Positions 47,565 to 55,887 of a stretch of 64,000 bases of DNA are shown here, one piece after another. The position numbers and the translations under genes are program-made. Where the stretch lies: assembly GCA_030693065.1 (NCBI GenBank), contig JAUYBL010000038.1, positions 62,001-126,000 on the forward strand, written 5' to 3'. Numbering within the stretch: position 1 is the stretch's first letter; each line of letters opens with the position of its first letter. The notes under the pieces are model-generated. The model had not been told where the DNA came from. It searched no databases and saw only the letters and a program-made list of their open reading frames with translations. This DNA is from Methylococcaceae bacterium. GTDB taxonomy: Bacteria; Pseudomonadota; Gammaproteobacteria; Methylococcales; Methylomonadaceae.

Positions 47565-48935
47565 CTAAACCAGCCAGGGTTTGACAACGACTAACAACAG
47601 CCCCAATCCGCCGGAACCGGCGATGACTGGAATAACACCAATTTTGTAACGAAACAGCGCCAGTAGCGCGCACAAGCATATGAATGCAGCTACCACATCA
47701 AATTGACCGCTTAGCCCATGCGGCCAGAACACGTGATAGGCAAAAAAAACCGCCAGATTTAAGATCACACCGACCACCGCCGCAGTAATCGCAGTCAGCG
47801 GCCCGGTAAAATTAAGATTGCCTCGCGTCGATTCCACCAACGGCCCGCCAGCGAGAATAAATAAAAAGCTCGGTAGAAAAGTAAAGTACGTCACGACAAC
47901 TGCAGCCGCGGCACCGGCAATAAATAGCTGGTCGGCACCCAATAGCGCTTGCGACCACCCGGCAACAAAGCCGACAAACGTCACCACCATAATCAGCGGC
48001 CCCGGCGTGGTCTCTCCTAATGCCAGACCGTCAATCATTTGTTGCGGCAGTAGCCACTGATAATGCTCGACGGCGCCTTGATAAACATAAGGCAGCACCG
48101 CATACGCGCCGCCAAAAGTCAGCAACGCCGCTTTGGTAAAAAACCAGCCCATCTGCGTTAAGGCATGGTTCCAGCCGTAATTAACAGTAAGTATCGCCAT
48201 CGGTACAGCCCAAAGTAAGGCTCCAACACCGACAATTAAACTGAACTGCGACCATCGAAACTGGGTATGAAAAGGCCGTGCGCTGTCATCATCAATCAAT
48301 GCCGGACCAAAAGACTGGCCTGACTTACCGTGACTACCACCGGTTTTTAAGGTCTCAGGAGAAATGCGACCGCCGAAAAAACCGATCAATGCCGCAGTAA
48401 CAACAATCGCCGGAAAAGGCATCTGTAAAGTAAAAATTGCCAGAAAAGAGAGTCCGGCCAACGCCCACAACAGATTGTTTTTTAGTGCGCGCGAGCCTAT
48501 GCGATGCGCCGCTTGCAGCACAATTGCAGTTACCGCAGGCTTGATGCCGTAAAACACCCCGGCCACCCAAGTTACATCGCCAAAGGCAACATAAATCCAG
48601 GACAGCACTATCAAAATCAGCAACGACGGCAATACAAATAACGCCCCCGCAATAATTCCGCCCCAGGTCTTGTGCATTAACCAGCCGATATAAATAGCCA
48701 GTTGTTGAGCTTCCGGACCCGGTAACAGCATGCAGTAATTCAACGCATGTAAAAAACGCCGCTCGGAAAGCCAGCGCCGTTTTTCCACTAATTCTTGATG
48801 CATGATGGCAATTTGTCCGGCGGGGCCGCCGAAGCTGATAAAACCGAGTTTCAGCCAAAAAATAAATGCTTGCCAGAAAGCCACTGGCTCGGGCCGGACT
48901 AAAGCCTGCTCGGTTGGGCGTTTAGGTTGCATCAT
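47565..48935 (-). CDS. chrA: chromate transporter ChrA
   Basis: A 456-residue inner-membrane transporter of the CHR family that exports chromate. It has two homologous halves. The first has KLGFISFGGPAGQIAIMHQE and LPGPEAQQLAIYIGW; the second has KAALLTFGGAYAVLPYVYQG and LGETTPGPLIMVVTFVGF. Each half carries the FGG and PGP signatures of long-chain ChrA. The start overlaps the end of chrB by 14 bases, implying translational coupling. A second possible start lies one codon inside. Confidence 0.95.
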   Translation of the reverse strand: MMQPKRPTEQALVRPEPVAFWQAFIFWLKLGFISFGGPAGQIAIMHQELVEKRRWLSERRFLHALNYCMLLPGPEAQQLAIYIGWLMHKTWGGIIAGALFVLPSLLILIVLSWIYVAFGDVTWVAGVFYGIKPAVTAIVLQAAHRIGSRALKNNLLWALAGLSFLAIFTLQMPFPAIVVTAALIGFFGGRISPETLKTGGSHGKSGQSFGPALIDDDSARPFHTQFRWSQFSLIVGVGALLWAVPMAILTVNYGWNHALTQMGWFFTKAALLTFGGAYAVLPYVYQGAVEHYQWLLPQQMIDGLALGETTPGPLIMVVTFVGFVAGWSQALLGADQLFIAGAAAAVVVTYFTFLPSFLFILAGGPLVESTRGNLNFTGPLTAITAAVVGVILNLAVFFAYHVFWPHGLSGQFDVVAAFICLCALLALFRYKIGVIPVIAGSGGLGLLLVVVKPWLV

Positions 48936-49866
48936 TCGTGGTCACTCCTTTTTCAAAAGCTACCAGCAAGCTATCAAATACAGCACCGGCAGCTGCCAAC
49001 AGTTGATCATCATCACTAATTGCGTCGCGTAATCCTGCCAATACAGCTTCAACACCGACAGCTTCAGGCGGCTGAATTCCGCCGGCATCCAGATAATGCA
49101 CCAATGCAGCCAAGCGTTTTAGACCTGGATGATCGATTGCAAAACTCGCCAGTAACACTTCAAAAGTCACACGGGCCCCAATGTGACTAAAGCTGGCACC
49201 ATCAAAATCAAAACCCAGCGCATCAATTGGGCAATCAGTAATTGCTGCCAGCCAAACAAAACGGGCTTGCGGGTCGATAAAGCGACGAATTAACCAAGCA
49301 GAAGCCAAACGATCCACCCAAGGCCGCTGGCGGGTAGCCCAAACTCGAGCTTGAAAATCGCTAACGGATAAATTGGGTAATGATGCATCAATGGCATGTG
49401 GCTCATCTGGCGACAGCAACCGATTAGCTTTGACTTCCAATTCAAGCAAGGCGGTATCGATTTGTTTTTGTGCTTCGCCAGGAAAAAAATCAATCTCGGC
49501 AATGACAGTGAAGGTTTTACGCAGCTTGCGTAGCTGCTTGATAGCATCTTGAATATTGTTGCTTAGCGCATCGGCGGCTTTTTCGATTTCGATCAGTAGC
49601 GAGGCATAAGCTTCTTGACGATCGAAAAGAGCAGCAAAATCACTGCCATCCAAAGATTCAACCCGCAATAAACTGGTAGAACCGCCACCCGATTGCACAT
49701 CGGAGGCTATCGCAGTTAACAACAAACGACAGCTGTCCTGTTCCGGCAACAAATAAACGCCATCTCGGAGCACTGCAGCGCCGGATGCTTTGACCGCTCG
49801 CCAAACGCGCATTCTTATCGAAGCATTTTCGTTGGGTAAGGAAATAATCAAAATAATCCAATTCAT
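48922..49866 (-). CDS. chrB: chromate resistance protein ChrB
   Basis: 314 residues, normal for ChrB. The N-terminal part (about 1-90: VWRAVKASGAAVLRDGVYLL) resembles a winged-helix domain. The C-terminal ChrB domain has WVDRLASAWLIRRFIDPQAR, FDFDGASFSHIGARVTFE and LAALVHYLDAGG. ChrB acts as a chromate-responsive regulator of chr operons, and is probably autoregulatory here, because two 15-bp dyads cover its start codon and leader. No Shine-Dalgarno precedes the ATG, and a TATATT at 49878-49873 would place transcription start at or near the ATG, so the message may be leaderless. Confidence 0.93.
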   Translation of the reverse strand: MNWIILIISLPNENASIRMRVWRAVKASGAAVLRDGVYLLPEQDSCRLLLTAIASDVQSGGGSTSLLRVESLDGSDFAALFDRQEAYASLLIEIEKAADALSNNIQDAIKQLRKLRKTFTVIAEIDFFPGEAQKQIDTALLELEVKANRLLSPDEPHAIDASLPNLSVSDFQARVWATRQRPWVDRLASAWLIRRFIDPQARFVWLAAITDCPIDALGFDFDGASFSHIGARVTFEVLLASFAIDHPGLKRLAALVHYLDAGGIQPPEAVGVEAVLAGLRDAISDDDQLLAAAGAVFDSLLVAFEKGVTTNDAT

Positions 49867-49907
49867 GTTATGAATATAACACTAATGTTTTATTCATAAC
49901 ATGAATT
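49860..49907 (-). promoter_or_regulatory. twin 15-bp dyads at the chrB start, probable operator
   Basis: ATTCAT-GTT-ATGAAT (49861-49875) and ATTCAT-AAC-ATGAAT (49892-49906) are each perfectly symmetrical, and the two are inverted copies 31 bp apart centre to centre, about three helical turns. The outer arms form a 17-bp inverted repeat. The first site contains the chrB ATG, and the pair fills the 42-base gap after the PfkB gene. Minus-strand T-tracts are absent, so this is not a normal terminator. Confidence 0.75.
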
Positions 49908-49908
49908 T

Positions 49909-50805
49909 TTAAATAACGCTTTTAGATAGCCGCAAGTGTTGTTCTTTAGTGGGTAAACCTAACCTGGCGCCAATTTTGGTGCAGCAAAACGCGCCTGCGG
50001 CACTGGCGTAACGAAGAATTTCAAGCCAGTCCCACTCAGCAGCAATGGCAGCGGCAAAAGCGCCGTGAAAAGCATCGCCTGCTCCAGTAGTGTCGATGGC
50101 AGTAATTGGGTAGGCCGGCATAGCGCCGCGTTGATTGCCCCGCTGCCAAATTAAACCTTTTTCTCCGAGAGTGATGACGACAACGGGGGCGATTTTTGCC
50201 ATTTGATTCAGTGCAGCGTTTTCATCGCCAGCCAACTGGCAAGCGAATTTTTCTGAACAGACGAGATAATCGACCTTGGCCATCAATGCGCGGGTGCCGT
50301 CATGCAAAGAACCGGCATCTAACACGGTAGGGATATTTTGCTTACGCGCTTGCTCAGCCAGCGGCAGGGAAATATGCGGCTCGTGGCCGTCGAATAGAAT
50401 TACTTTGGCTTTGATTAAAGAGAAATCGATAGCTTCTGCGGGTAACGCTTTGGTGTCACCTTTGTAGTTAATCAACGCTCTTTTGCCGTCGGGCTTAACG
50501 ATGATAGTCGATAGCGGCGTTGGTGCTGCGCCTCTTACTAGCAATTGCGTATCGACGCCCTCCTCGACCAGCTCTTGATAATGTTTATCGCCATAGAGGT
50601 CGCGCCCCAAATAACCGGCAAATGCAGCTTGATAACCTAGCCTCGCCACGGTGACAGCGGCATTGGCAGCAGGACCGCCACCGCAAGCTAATAAATTGTC
50701 GGCAAAAATCTTCTCGTCTGCGTTGGGATGATGCGGAACTGCGAAAATAAGATCGTAAGAAGCATGGCCGACACACAATACATCGACACTAAGTGAAGCG
50801 GGCAT
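49909..50805 (-). CDS. PfkB-family sugar kinase
   Basis: A 298-residue ribokinase-fold kinase. The N-terminal PfkB signature region is ACGGGPAANAAVTVARLG. The C-terminal signature DTTGAGDAFHGAF holds the catalytic Asp and anion hole. Substrate contacts include VGHASYDLIF at the start and VITLGEKGLIW. The closest resemblance is to sulfofructose/ketohexose kinases, but the substrate is not determined. It is upstream of chrB on the same strand, but the chrB operator between them suggests separate control. Confidence 0.87.
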   Translation of the reverse strand: MPASLSVDVLCVGHASYDLIFAVPHHPNADEKIFADNLLACGGGPAANAAVTVARLGYQAAFAGYLGRDLYGDKHYQELVEEGVDTQLLVRGAAPTPLSTIIVKPDGKRALINYKGDTKALPAEAIDFSLIKAKVILFDGHEPHISLPLAEQARKQNIPTVLDAGSLHDGTRALMAKVDYLVCSEKFACQLAGDENAALNQMAKIAPVVVITLGEKGLIWQRGNQRGAMPAYPITAIDTTGAGDAFHGAFAAAIAAEWDWLEILRYASAAGAFCCTKIGARLGLPTKEQHLRLSKSVI

Positions 50806-50849
50806 AAGTAAGGATTTAATAGTTCAAGAAGTTTTTAGACATAATCAAT

Positions 50850-52337
50850 CTATCGTCTACGCCCGCCGCCTAACAATGACCCCAGTACCCCTCGAATAAT
50901 CTGTCTACCGACTTCCTGACCGATGCTGCGGGCAACGCTTTTAGCTGCAGTTTCCAAAACACCTTGGCGTCCTCGACCTTTGCCAGACCCTGTGACGCCT
51001 TCCAGGACACCACCCCAATCGAAGCCGGAATTACCCGTGTTGCCTGATTCGGCAGCTGGTTGTGAGGCACGTCCTTTAAGAATTTCGTAGGCCGATTCGC
51101 GGTCGACTTGTTTTTCGTAATGCCCGTAAATTACCGCGTTTTGGATGGTTTCCTGGCGTTCAGCGTCGCTGGCGGGACCAACACGAGAGCAAGGTGGCTT
51201 GATTAGGGCTCGTTCAACCGGCGCCGGAATACCTTTTTCATCTAAAAACGACACTAAGGCTTCGCCGACGCCTAGTTCGGTAATAGCGGTTTCCACGTCT
51301 ATATTGGGATTAACTCTAAACGTTTCTGCCGCGGCTTTTACGGCTTTTTGATCACGCGGAGTAAAGGCTCGCAAGGCATGTTGGACGCGGTTACCGAGTT
51401 GACCGAGAATGGCATCTGGAATATCTAACGGATTCTGGCTGACGAAATAAATACCGACGCCTTTAGAACGAATCAACCGCACCACTTGTTCAATTTTTTG
51501 CAGCAACGCAGCCGGTGCATCATCGAACAACAAATGCGCTTCGTCAAAAAAGAACACCAGTTTGGGTTTGTCCAAATCTCCGGCTTCAGGAAGATTTTCA
51601 AATAGTTCTGACAATAGCCACAACAATAACGTAGCGTAAACTCGCGGCGAATTGTACAAAGAGTCTGCCGCTAGAATATTGATTACGCCTCGGCCGCCGT
51701 CGGTTTGCAACAGGTCATTAAAATCTAACGCCGGTTCGCCGAATAGATTTTCGCCGCCTTCGTGTTCCAGTTGTAACAAGCCGCGTTGAATCGCACCGAC
51801 GCTGGCCGCGGAAATATTGCCGTATTCACCAGCCAACTCAGCAGCATTTTCCGAAGCATGTTGCAACAACGCGCGCAGATCTTTCAAATCCAACAACAGC
51901 CAGCCGTTGTCGTCGGCGATTTTAAACGCTGCCGTCAGCACACCGGCTTGAACGTCATTAAGATTGAGCATCCGCGCCAGTAACAGTGGCCCCATTTCCG
52001 ATACTGTTGATCGTAATGGGTGGCCTTTTTTACCGAACACATCCCAAAATACTGTCGGTGCGGCAGCATAATTGAGAGCATCAATACCCAGTTCGGCCAC
52101 ACGCGCTTCGACTTTCGCATTGCCGCCGCCTGCCCTACTGATACCGGACAGATCGCCTTTAACATCGGCCATAAACACCGGCACACCAATTTGCGAAAAA
52201 GCTTCGGCCAAGGTTTGCAAGGTAATGGTCTTGCCAGTACCTGTCGCTCCGGCAATCAAACCATGACGGTTGGCCATCGCCGGCAATAAACTCAAATCAA
52301 TAACGCCGGATTTAGCGATTACGAGCGGCTCTGTCAT
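50850..52337 (-). CDS. HerA-like ATPase, DUF853 family (YjgR-like)
   Basis: 495 residues. Walker A is GATGTGKT (30-37), Walker B is [12 protein letters not shown], and an arginine-finger/sensor stretch [23 protein letters not shown] (seen as [11 protein letters not shown] and [14 protein letters not shown]) follows. The order matches the DUF853/YjgR group of HerA-FtsK ATPases. The C-terminus is Gly/Arg-rich ([10 protein letters not shown] and [10 protein letters not shown]). The function of the family is not settled; DNA translocation is assumed from kinship. The upstream rsfS gene ends 46 bases away. Confidence 0.9.
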   Translation of the reverse strand: MTEPLVIAKSGVIDLSLLPAMANRHGLIAGATGTGKTITLQTLAEAFSQIGVPVFMADVKGDLSGISRAGGGNAKVEARVAELGIDALNYAAAPTVFWDVFGKKGHPLRSTVSEMGPLLLARMLNLNDVQAGVLTAAFKIADDNGWLLLDLKDLRALLQHASENAAELAGEYGNISAASVGAIQRGLLQLEHEGGENLFGEPALDFNDLLQTDGGRGVINILAADSLYNSPRVYATLLLWLLSELFENLPEAGDLDKPKLVFFFDEAHLLFDDAPAALLQKIEQVVRLIRSKGVGIYFVSQNPLDIPDAILGQLGNRVQHALRAFTPRDQKAVKAAAETFRVNPNIDVETAITELGVGEALVSFLDEKGIPAPVERALIKPPCSRVGPASDAERQETIQNAVIYGHYEKQVDRESAYEILKGRASQPAAESGNTGNSGFDWGGVLEGVTGSGKGRGRQGVLETAAKSVARSIGQEVGRQIIRGVLGSLLGGGRRR

Positions 52338-52383
52338 GGTGATTTCCTCAAAAATCCAATGTTAAGGGCGTAAATATCCCCTG

Positions 52384-52737
52384 TTAACCAGCTTGTTGCT
52401 CGGTCTCTTTGGCGTGTTCAACCGACCACAGTTTTTCCAATTGATAAAACTCTCTGGCTTGATTAGTCATGGCGTGAACAATAACATCGCCAATATCCAA
52501 CAATACCCAATCGGAACCCAAATCACCTTCGACGCCCAATGGAATCACGCCGTTTTCTTTGAGTTTTACCGCCACATATTCGCACAAGGCTTTAAGGTGT
52601 CTGTCCGATGTGCCTGTTACTACAATCATATAATCGGTAAAGCTGGTTTTGCCGCGCACATCAAGTGTCACGATGTTTTGTCCTTTATGGTCGTCCAGTT
52701 CTGTTAGAGCTATTTTTAAAACTTCTTCTGTTTGCAT
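52384..52737 (-). CDS. rsfS: ribosomal silencing factor RsfS
   Basis: A 117-residue protein that binds ribosomal protein uL14 and stops subunit joining in stationary phase or starvation. The family core is clear: DHKGQNIVTLDVRGKTSFTD (seen as VTLDVRGKTSFTDYMIV), TGTSDRHLKALCEYV, EGDLGSDWVLLDIGDVIVH and YQLEKLW. It lies 22 bases after nadD on the same strand, the usual gammaproteobacterial neighbour. Confidence 0.95.
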   Translation of the reverse strand: MQTEEVLKIALTELDDHKGQNIVTLDVRGKTSFTDYMIVVTGTSDRHLKALCEYVAVKLKENGVIPLGVEGDLGSDWVLLDIGDVIVHAMTNQAREFYQLEKLWSVEHAKETEQQAG

Positions 52738-52759
52738 TCAAATTCCTGAAAAATTAGTG

Positions 52760-53410
52760 TTATTGAGTTTGATAAAGTTGATGCTGCTGTATGTATTCTA
52801 TGACAGCATCGGGTAATAAAAAACGTGGGGACTGCTTAAGCGCAATCATGTTTCTAATCGCAGTGGCAGAAATATCCAGCTGGGTGACCGGCTGAAAAAA
52901 TATCGACCCCGCGGGTGTTTTGCTCAGCTCGGTTTTAGCATTTGCCAAGCGGGGGTTAAAAAAAGAATCGAGCAATTTGATCGCATAACCCGGCCGAGTC
53001 AGCACCACAAGATGAGCGTAATCAAATAGCTGTTGCCAACGATGCCAACTGGTTAAGTTTTCAAAAGCATCGCTACCAATAAACAATAGTAATGTTTGCT
53101 CCGAAAATTCTTCACGCAAAGATTTTAAGGTATCGACCATATAAGATGGCCCAGTCCTATTCAGCTCGCGGCTGTCGACAACCAAGCCAGGCTCATGATT
53201 TATAGCCTGTTGTAACATCTGCAAGCGCATGGTTGCAGATGCCTTGGGCTGATCTCGATGCGGCGGTTGATAGCAAGGAATCAGCCTGACTTCATCCAGA
53301 CCGAACAGCTCTTTGACTTCCAACGCTGAACGTAAATGACCGTAATGCACAGGATCAAAGGTGCCACCAAAAATACCGATCATCTGGGTACTTTGAAAAA
53401 GCCGTTCCAT
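52760..53410 (-). CDS. nadD: nicotinate-nucleotide adenylyltransferase
   Basis: Converts nicotinate mononucleotide and ATP to deamido-NAD in NAD synthesis. The nucleotidyltransferase motif GGTFDPVHYGHL (residues 15-26) and the C-terminal ISATAIR (ISxTxIR) are present, with FIGSDAFENLTSWHRW between. 216 residues from the first ATG. An alternative ATG at 53383 (MIGIFGGTFD) matches the usual NadD N-terminus better, and neither has a clear ribosome-binding site. The upstream ATG abuts a dispersed palindromic repeat at 53412-53503, so the extra nine residues may have been created by its insertion. Confidence 0.93.
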   Translation of the reverse strand: MERLFQSTQMIGIFGGTFDPVHYGHLRSALEVKELFGLDEVRLIPCYQPPHRDQPKASATMRLQMLQQAINHEPGLVVDSRELNRTGPSYMVDTLKSLREEFSEQTLLLFIGSDAFENLTSWHRWQQLFDYAHLVVLTRPGYAIKLLDSFFNPRLANAKTELSKTPAGSIFFQPVTQLDISATAIRNMIALKQSPRFLLPDAVIEYIQQHQLYQTQ

Positions 53411-53411
53411 T

Positions 53412-53503
53412 CATGGTTCGACAAGCTCTCCACGAACGTTATGGATTGAGTTATAAGATACCGTTCGCACTGAGCCTGTCGAAGTGCAGAGTTTTTCGAA
53501 GTA
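53412..53503. repeat. dispersed palindromic repeat between proA and nadD
   Basis: Two inverted units: CATGGTTCGACAAGCTCTCC...CGAACG (53412-53438) and CCGTTCGCACTGAGCCTGTC...GAAGTGCAG (53461-53489) followed by GTTTTTCGAAG. It is the same family as the elements near 30671 and 32088. This repeat type is widespread between genes in bacteria. Confidence 0.75.
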
Positions 53504-53508
53504 CCCAT

Positions 53509-54765
53509 TTACTGCCTGATATGCCCATCGCCCAGGACGATGTACTTCAGTGAAGTTAAGCCTTTCAATCCAACCGGGCCGCGCGCATGCAGTTTGTCGG
53601 TACTAATTCCGATTTCAGCGCCTAAGCCATATTCAAAACCATCGGCAAAACGGGTTGAGGCATTGACCATTACTGAACTGGAATCCACTTCACGCAGAAA
53701 ACGTCTTGCCAGTGTGTAATCTTCAGTAACAATCGCTTCGGTATGCGCGGAACTATATTGATTGATATGGGTAATCGCTTCGTCGATACCGGCAACGATA
53801 TGAATGGATAATATCGGCGCCAAATATTCAGTATGCCAATCTGCTTCTGTGGCTCTTATAGCCTGTGGAATCAATGAACAGGTTTTTGCGCAGCCCCGTA
53901 ACTCCACGCCTTTTTCCAGATATTGCGCAGCCAGCAACGGCAATATTTTGGGAGCAATGCTTTCCGCTATTAACAAGGTTTCCATGGCATTACAGACGCC
54001 GTAACGATGCGTTTTAGCATTGATGGCAATCGCGATCGCCTTATCAATATCAGCTTTGTCATCAATATAGACATGACAAATACCATCCAGATGTTTGATC
54101 ACCGGAATGGTCGCATTATTGGAAATACGTTCAATCAAGCTTTTGCCGCCGCGCGGCACAATCACATCAACATACTGGTTCATGGTAATCAACTCGCCCA
54201 CTGCGGCACGATCTGCAGTGGCGACGATTTGCACCGCGGTCGTCGGCAAACCGGATGCTGCCAAGCCCTCGCTAATGCAGGCAGCAATCGCTTGATTAGA
54301 ATGTATTGATTCCGAACCGCCGCGCAGAATACAAGCATTGCCCGCTTTAAGACACAACGCCGCGGCATCAATAGTGACATTCGGGCGGGATTCGTAAATG
54401 ATACCGATCACACCCAAGGGCACGCGCATTTGCCCTACCTGGATGCCGCTGGGTCGGTAGCTCAAGTCGCTGATTTCACCAACAGGATCCGGCAATGCAG
54501 CCACTTGTTTCAACCCTTCAACCATGGCCTGAATACTTTTAGGTGTTAATGCCAAACGGTCTAATGACGCCGCATCCAGCCCGCTTTGCTTGGCTGCCGC
54601 TAAGTCTTTAGCGTTTTCGGCAATCAACCGGTCGCTGCTGTTACTGATGATTTCGGCAATCTTCAACAGTGCCTGATTTTTTTTACCTGACTCGGCGCGA
54701 CTGATTTCACGCCCAGCTTTTCTGGCTTGTTCACCCAGGTTTTGCATGTACTGCTTAATGTCCAC
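53509..54765 (-). CDS. proA: gamma-glutamyl phosphate reductase
   Basis: Second step of proline synthesis: NADPH reduction of gamma-glutamyl phosphate to glutamate semialdehyde. It has the ALDH fold with the catalytic Cys in [18 protein letters not shown] (seen as [12 protein letters not shown]), plus [25 protein letters not shown] and [18 protein letters not shown]. The frame opens at a GTG at 54777, but GAGG lies 6 bases before the GTG at 54765, giving 418 residues, almost identical to E. coli ProA (417). nadD and rsfS follow. No proB is adjacent. Confidence 0.95.
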   Translation of the reverse strand: MDIKQYMQNLGEQARKAGREISRAESGKKNQALLKIAEIISNSSDRLIAENAKDLAAAKQSGLDAASLDRLALTPKSIQAMVEGLKQVAALPDPVGEISDLSYRPSGIQVGQMRVPLGVIGIIYESRPNVTIDAAALCLKAGNACILRGGSESIHSNQAIAACISEGLAASGLPTTAVQIVATADRAAVGELITMNQYVDVIVPRGGKSLIERISNNATIPVIKHLDGICHVYIDDKADIDKAIAIAINAKTHRYGVCNAMETLLIAESIAPKILPLLAAQYLEKGVELRGCAKTCSLIPQAIRATEADWHTEYLAPILSIHIVAGIDEAITHINQYSSAHTEAIVTEDYTLARRFLREVDSSSVMVNASTRFADGFEYGLGAEIGISTDKLHARGPVGLKGLTSLKYIVLGDGHIRQ

Positions 54766-54895
54766 TTCTATCCTCACTTGGCATTAATCATTAATGACCG
54801 GCATTGTATCTTAGTCCGGGCATAAATAGGACTTGACATGACATGCATCGCGCTAATTTTTGCCATCAAAAACAAAGAATCAATGACATAGCGAC

Positions 54896-55200
54896 TTTTC
54901 CACAAAAACTGTGGATAACTTTGTGCATAAGTAAAAAATAAGTCCGCTCAGCCCTTGTAAAATCAGGCCTGTCATTAAATTGACTTACTTTTATACAAAG
55001 TAATTATATTGTTAATTATCAATAAGTTAATAAAATTAAAATACGCGATTGGCTAAATATTACAGCATTGTCAGCCATTTCTTACGTTGGAATTGTTATC
55101 CACAATTTTTGTGGATAACTTTGTGTAAAAGATCAAGATAAGTCGCTTGAGCCTTTATAAAACGGCTGCTGCGCATAGATCGCTTAGTTTTTATACATTG
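54896..55200. other. duplicated DnaA-box triads, 200 bp apart
   Basis: Two units of about 105 bases are imperfect direct repeats with an exact 200-bp offset. Each has an inverted pair plus a third box: 54896-54904 (TTTTCCACA), 54910-54918 (TGTGGATAA), 54922-54930 (TGTGCATAA); and 55096-55104 (TTATCCACA), 55110-55118 (TGTGGATAA), 55122-55130 (TGTGTAAAA). Four match TTATNCACA perfectly and two have one mismatch. The similarity continues through ATAAGTC and TTTTATACA. An AT-rich stretch (about 54987-55060) lies between. It fits a DnaA-binding region: an origin, a titration site, or a DnaA-regulated promoter. The gap 54766-55349 holds no gene. Confidence 0.7.
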
Positions 55201-55349
55201 TTAACGAATAAATCGATTTGCCATATATATTTAGGCTTGTAAGCTGAAAACCAGCTGCAACTTTTTTGACGCAAAAATAATTTTGTGTGAATAATCGTCT
55301 ATGCCTTTAAGGATCCTATTTAATCCCACCTCACTCACTTCAAATTGAC

Positions 55350-55862
55350 ATGCCACTGTTTATAATCCTAAGCCTTGCCTTAACTTATTTAGTTCATACC
55401 GACAGCCATTGGCAACAGATGCTGATCTCTTCACCTGCGGTGCTTTATATCAGCGCGACGTTGGCGGCGGTAAGTCTTATCGCTAGCGCTTTCAAAAAAA
55501 TCCCACTGGCGCTTATTTATGATGTTTTTTCCAGTTCGGTGTTGATCATCTGGTTTTATTACTGGAAATCGATACCCCTATTTAAAGAAGACTCACCGAT
55601 ATTTTTCTTTTTCCCGGTCTATTTTTCGTTAATGGCGGCATTTGTCTCGGCATTTTTTAGCAGCCAAAAACAACAGTTCGATGCCGAATCATTCCGGCAA
55701 ATGCAGGTTATTTCCAAACGCAGCCGTTTACAACCATGGGTAGTGATGCTGTGCGTTTTAGGTAGCTTGGCGTGGTATGACAATTACCTGTTGTTTCCAA
55801 CTATCATGACGCTGCTATTTGCCCGCTTTGCGCTGTCAAATCTGCTGCAAGAAAATAATTAA
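55350..55862 (+). CDS. membrane protein of unknown function
   Basis: 170 residues with about five hydrophobic segments (1-15, 28-47, 55-70, 83-102 and 130-165). Aromatic-rich stretches (LIIWFYYW, IFFFFPVYFSLM) and a short polar loop with SSQKQQFDAESFRQMQVISKR stand out. No family is recognised. There is no clear ribosome-binding site. It begins about 150 bases after the DnaA-box repeats and 25 bases before the deacetylase gene, with which it is probably co-transcribed. Confidence 0.6.
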   Translation: MPLFIILSLALTYLVHTDSHWQQMLISSPAVLYISATLAAVSLIASAFKKIPLALIYDVFSSSVLIIWFYYWKSIPLFKEDSPIFFFFPVYFSLMAAFVSAFFSSQKQQFDAESFRQMQVISKRSRLQPWVVMLCVLGSLAWYDNYLLFPTIMTLLFARFALSNLLQENN

Positions 55863-55887
55863 TCGACAAAACGCCGAATAAGCGCCT

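Noticed and set aside
54896-55200. Calling the DnaA-box region oriC outright
   Set aside because: Neighbours are proA and a deacetylase, not dnaA, dnaN or mnmG, and GC skew cannot be computed from the window. It is reported as a DnaA-binding candidate only.
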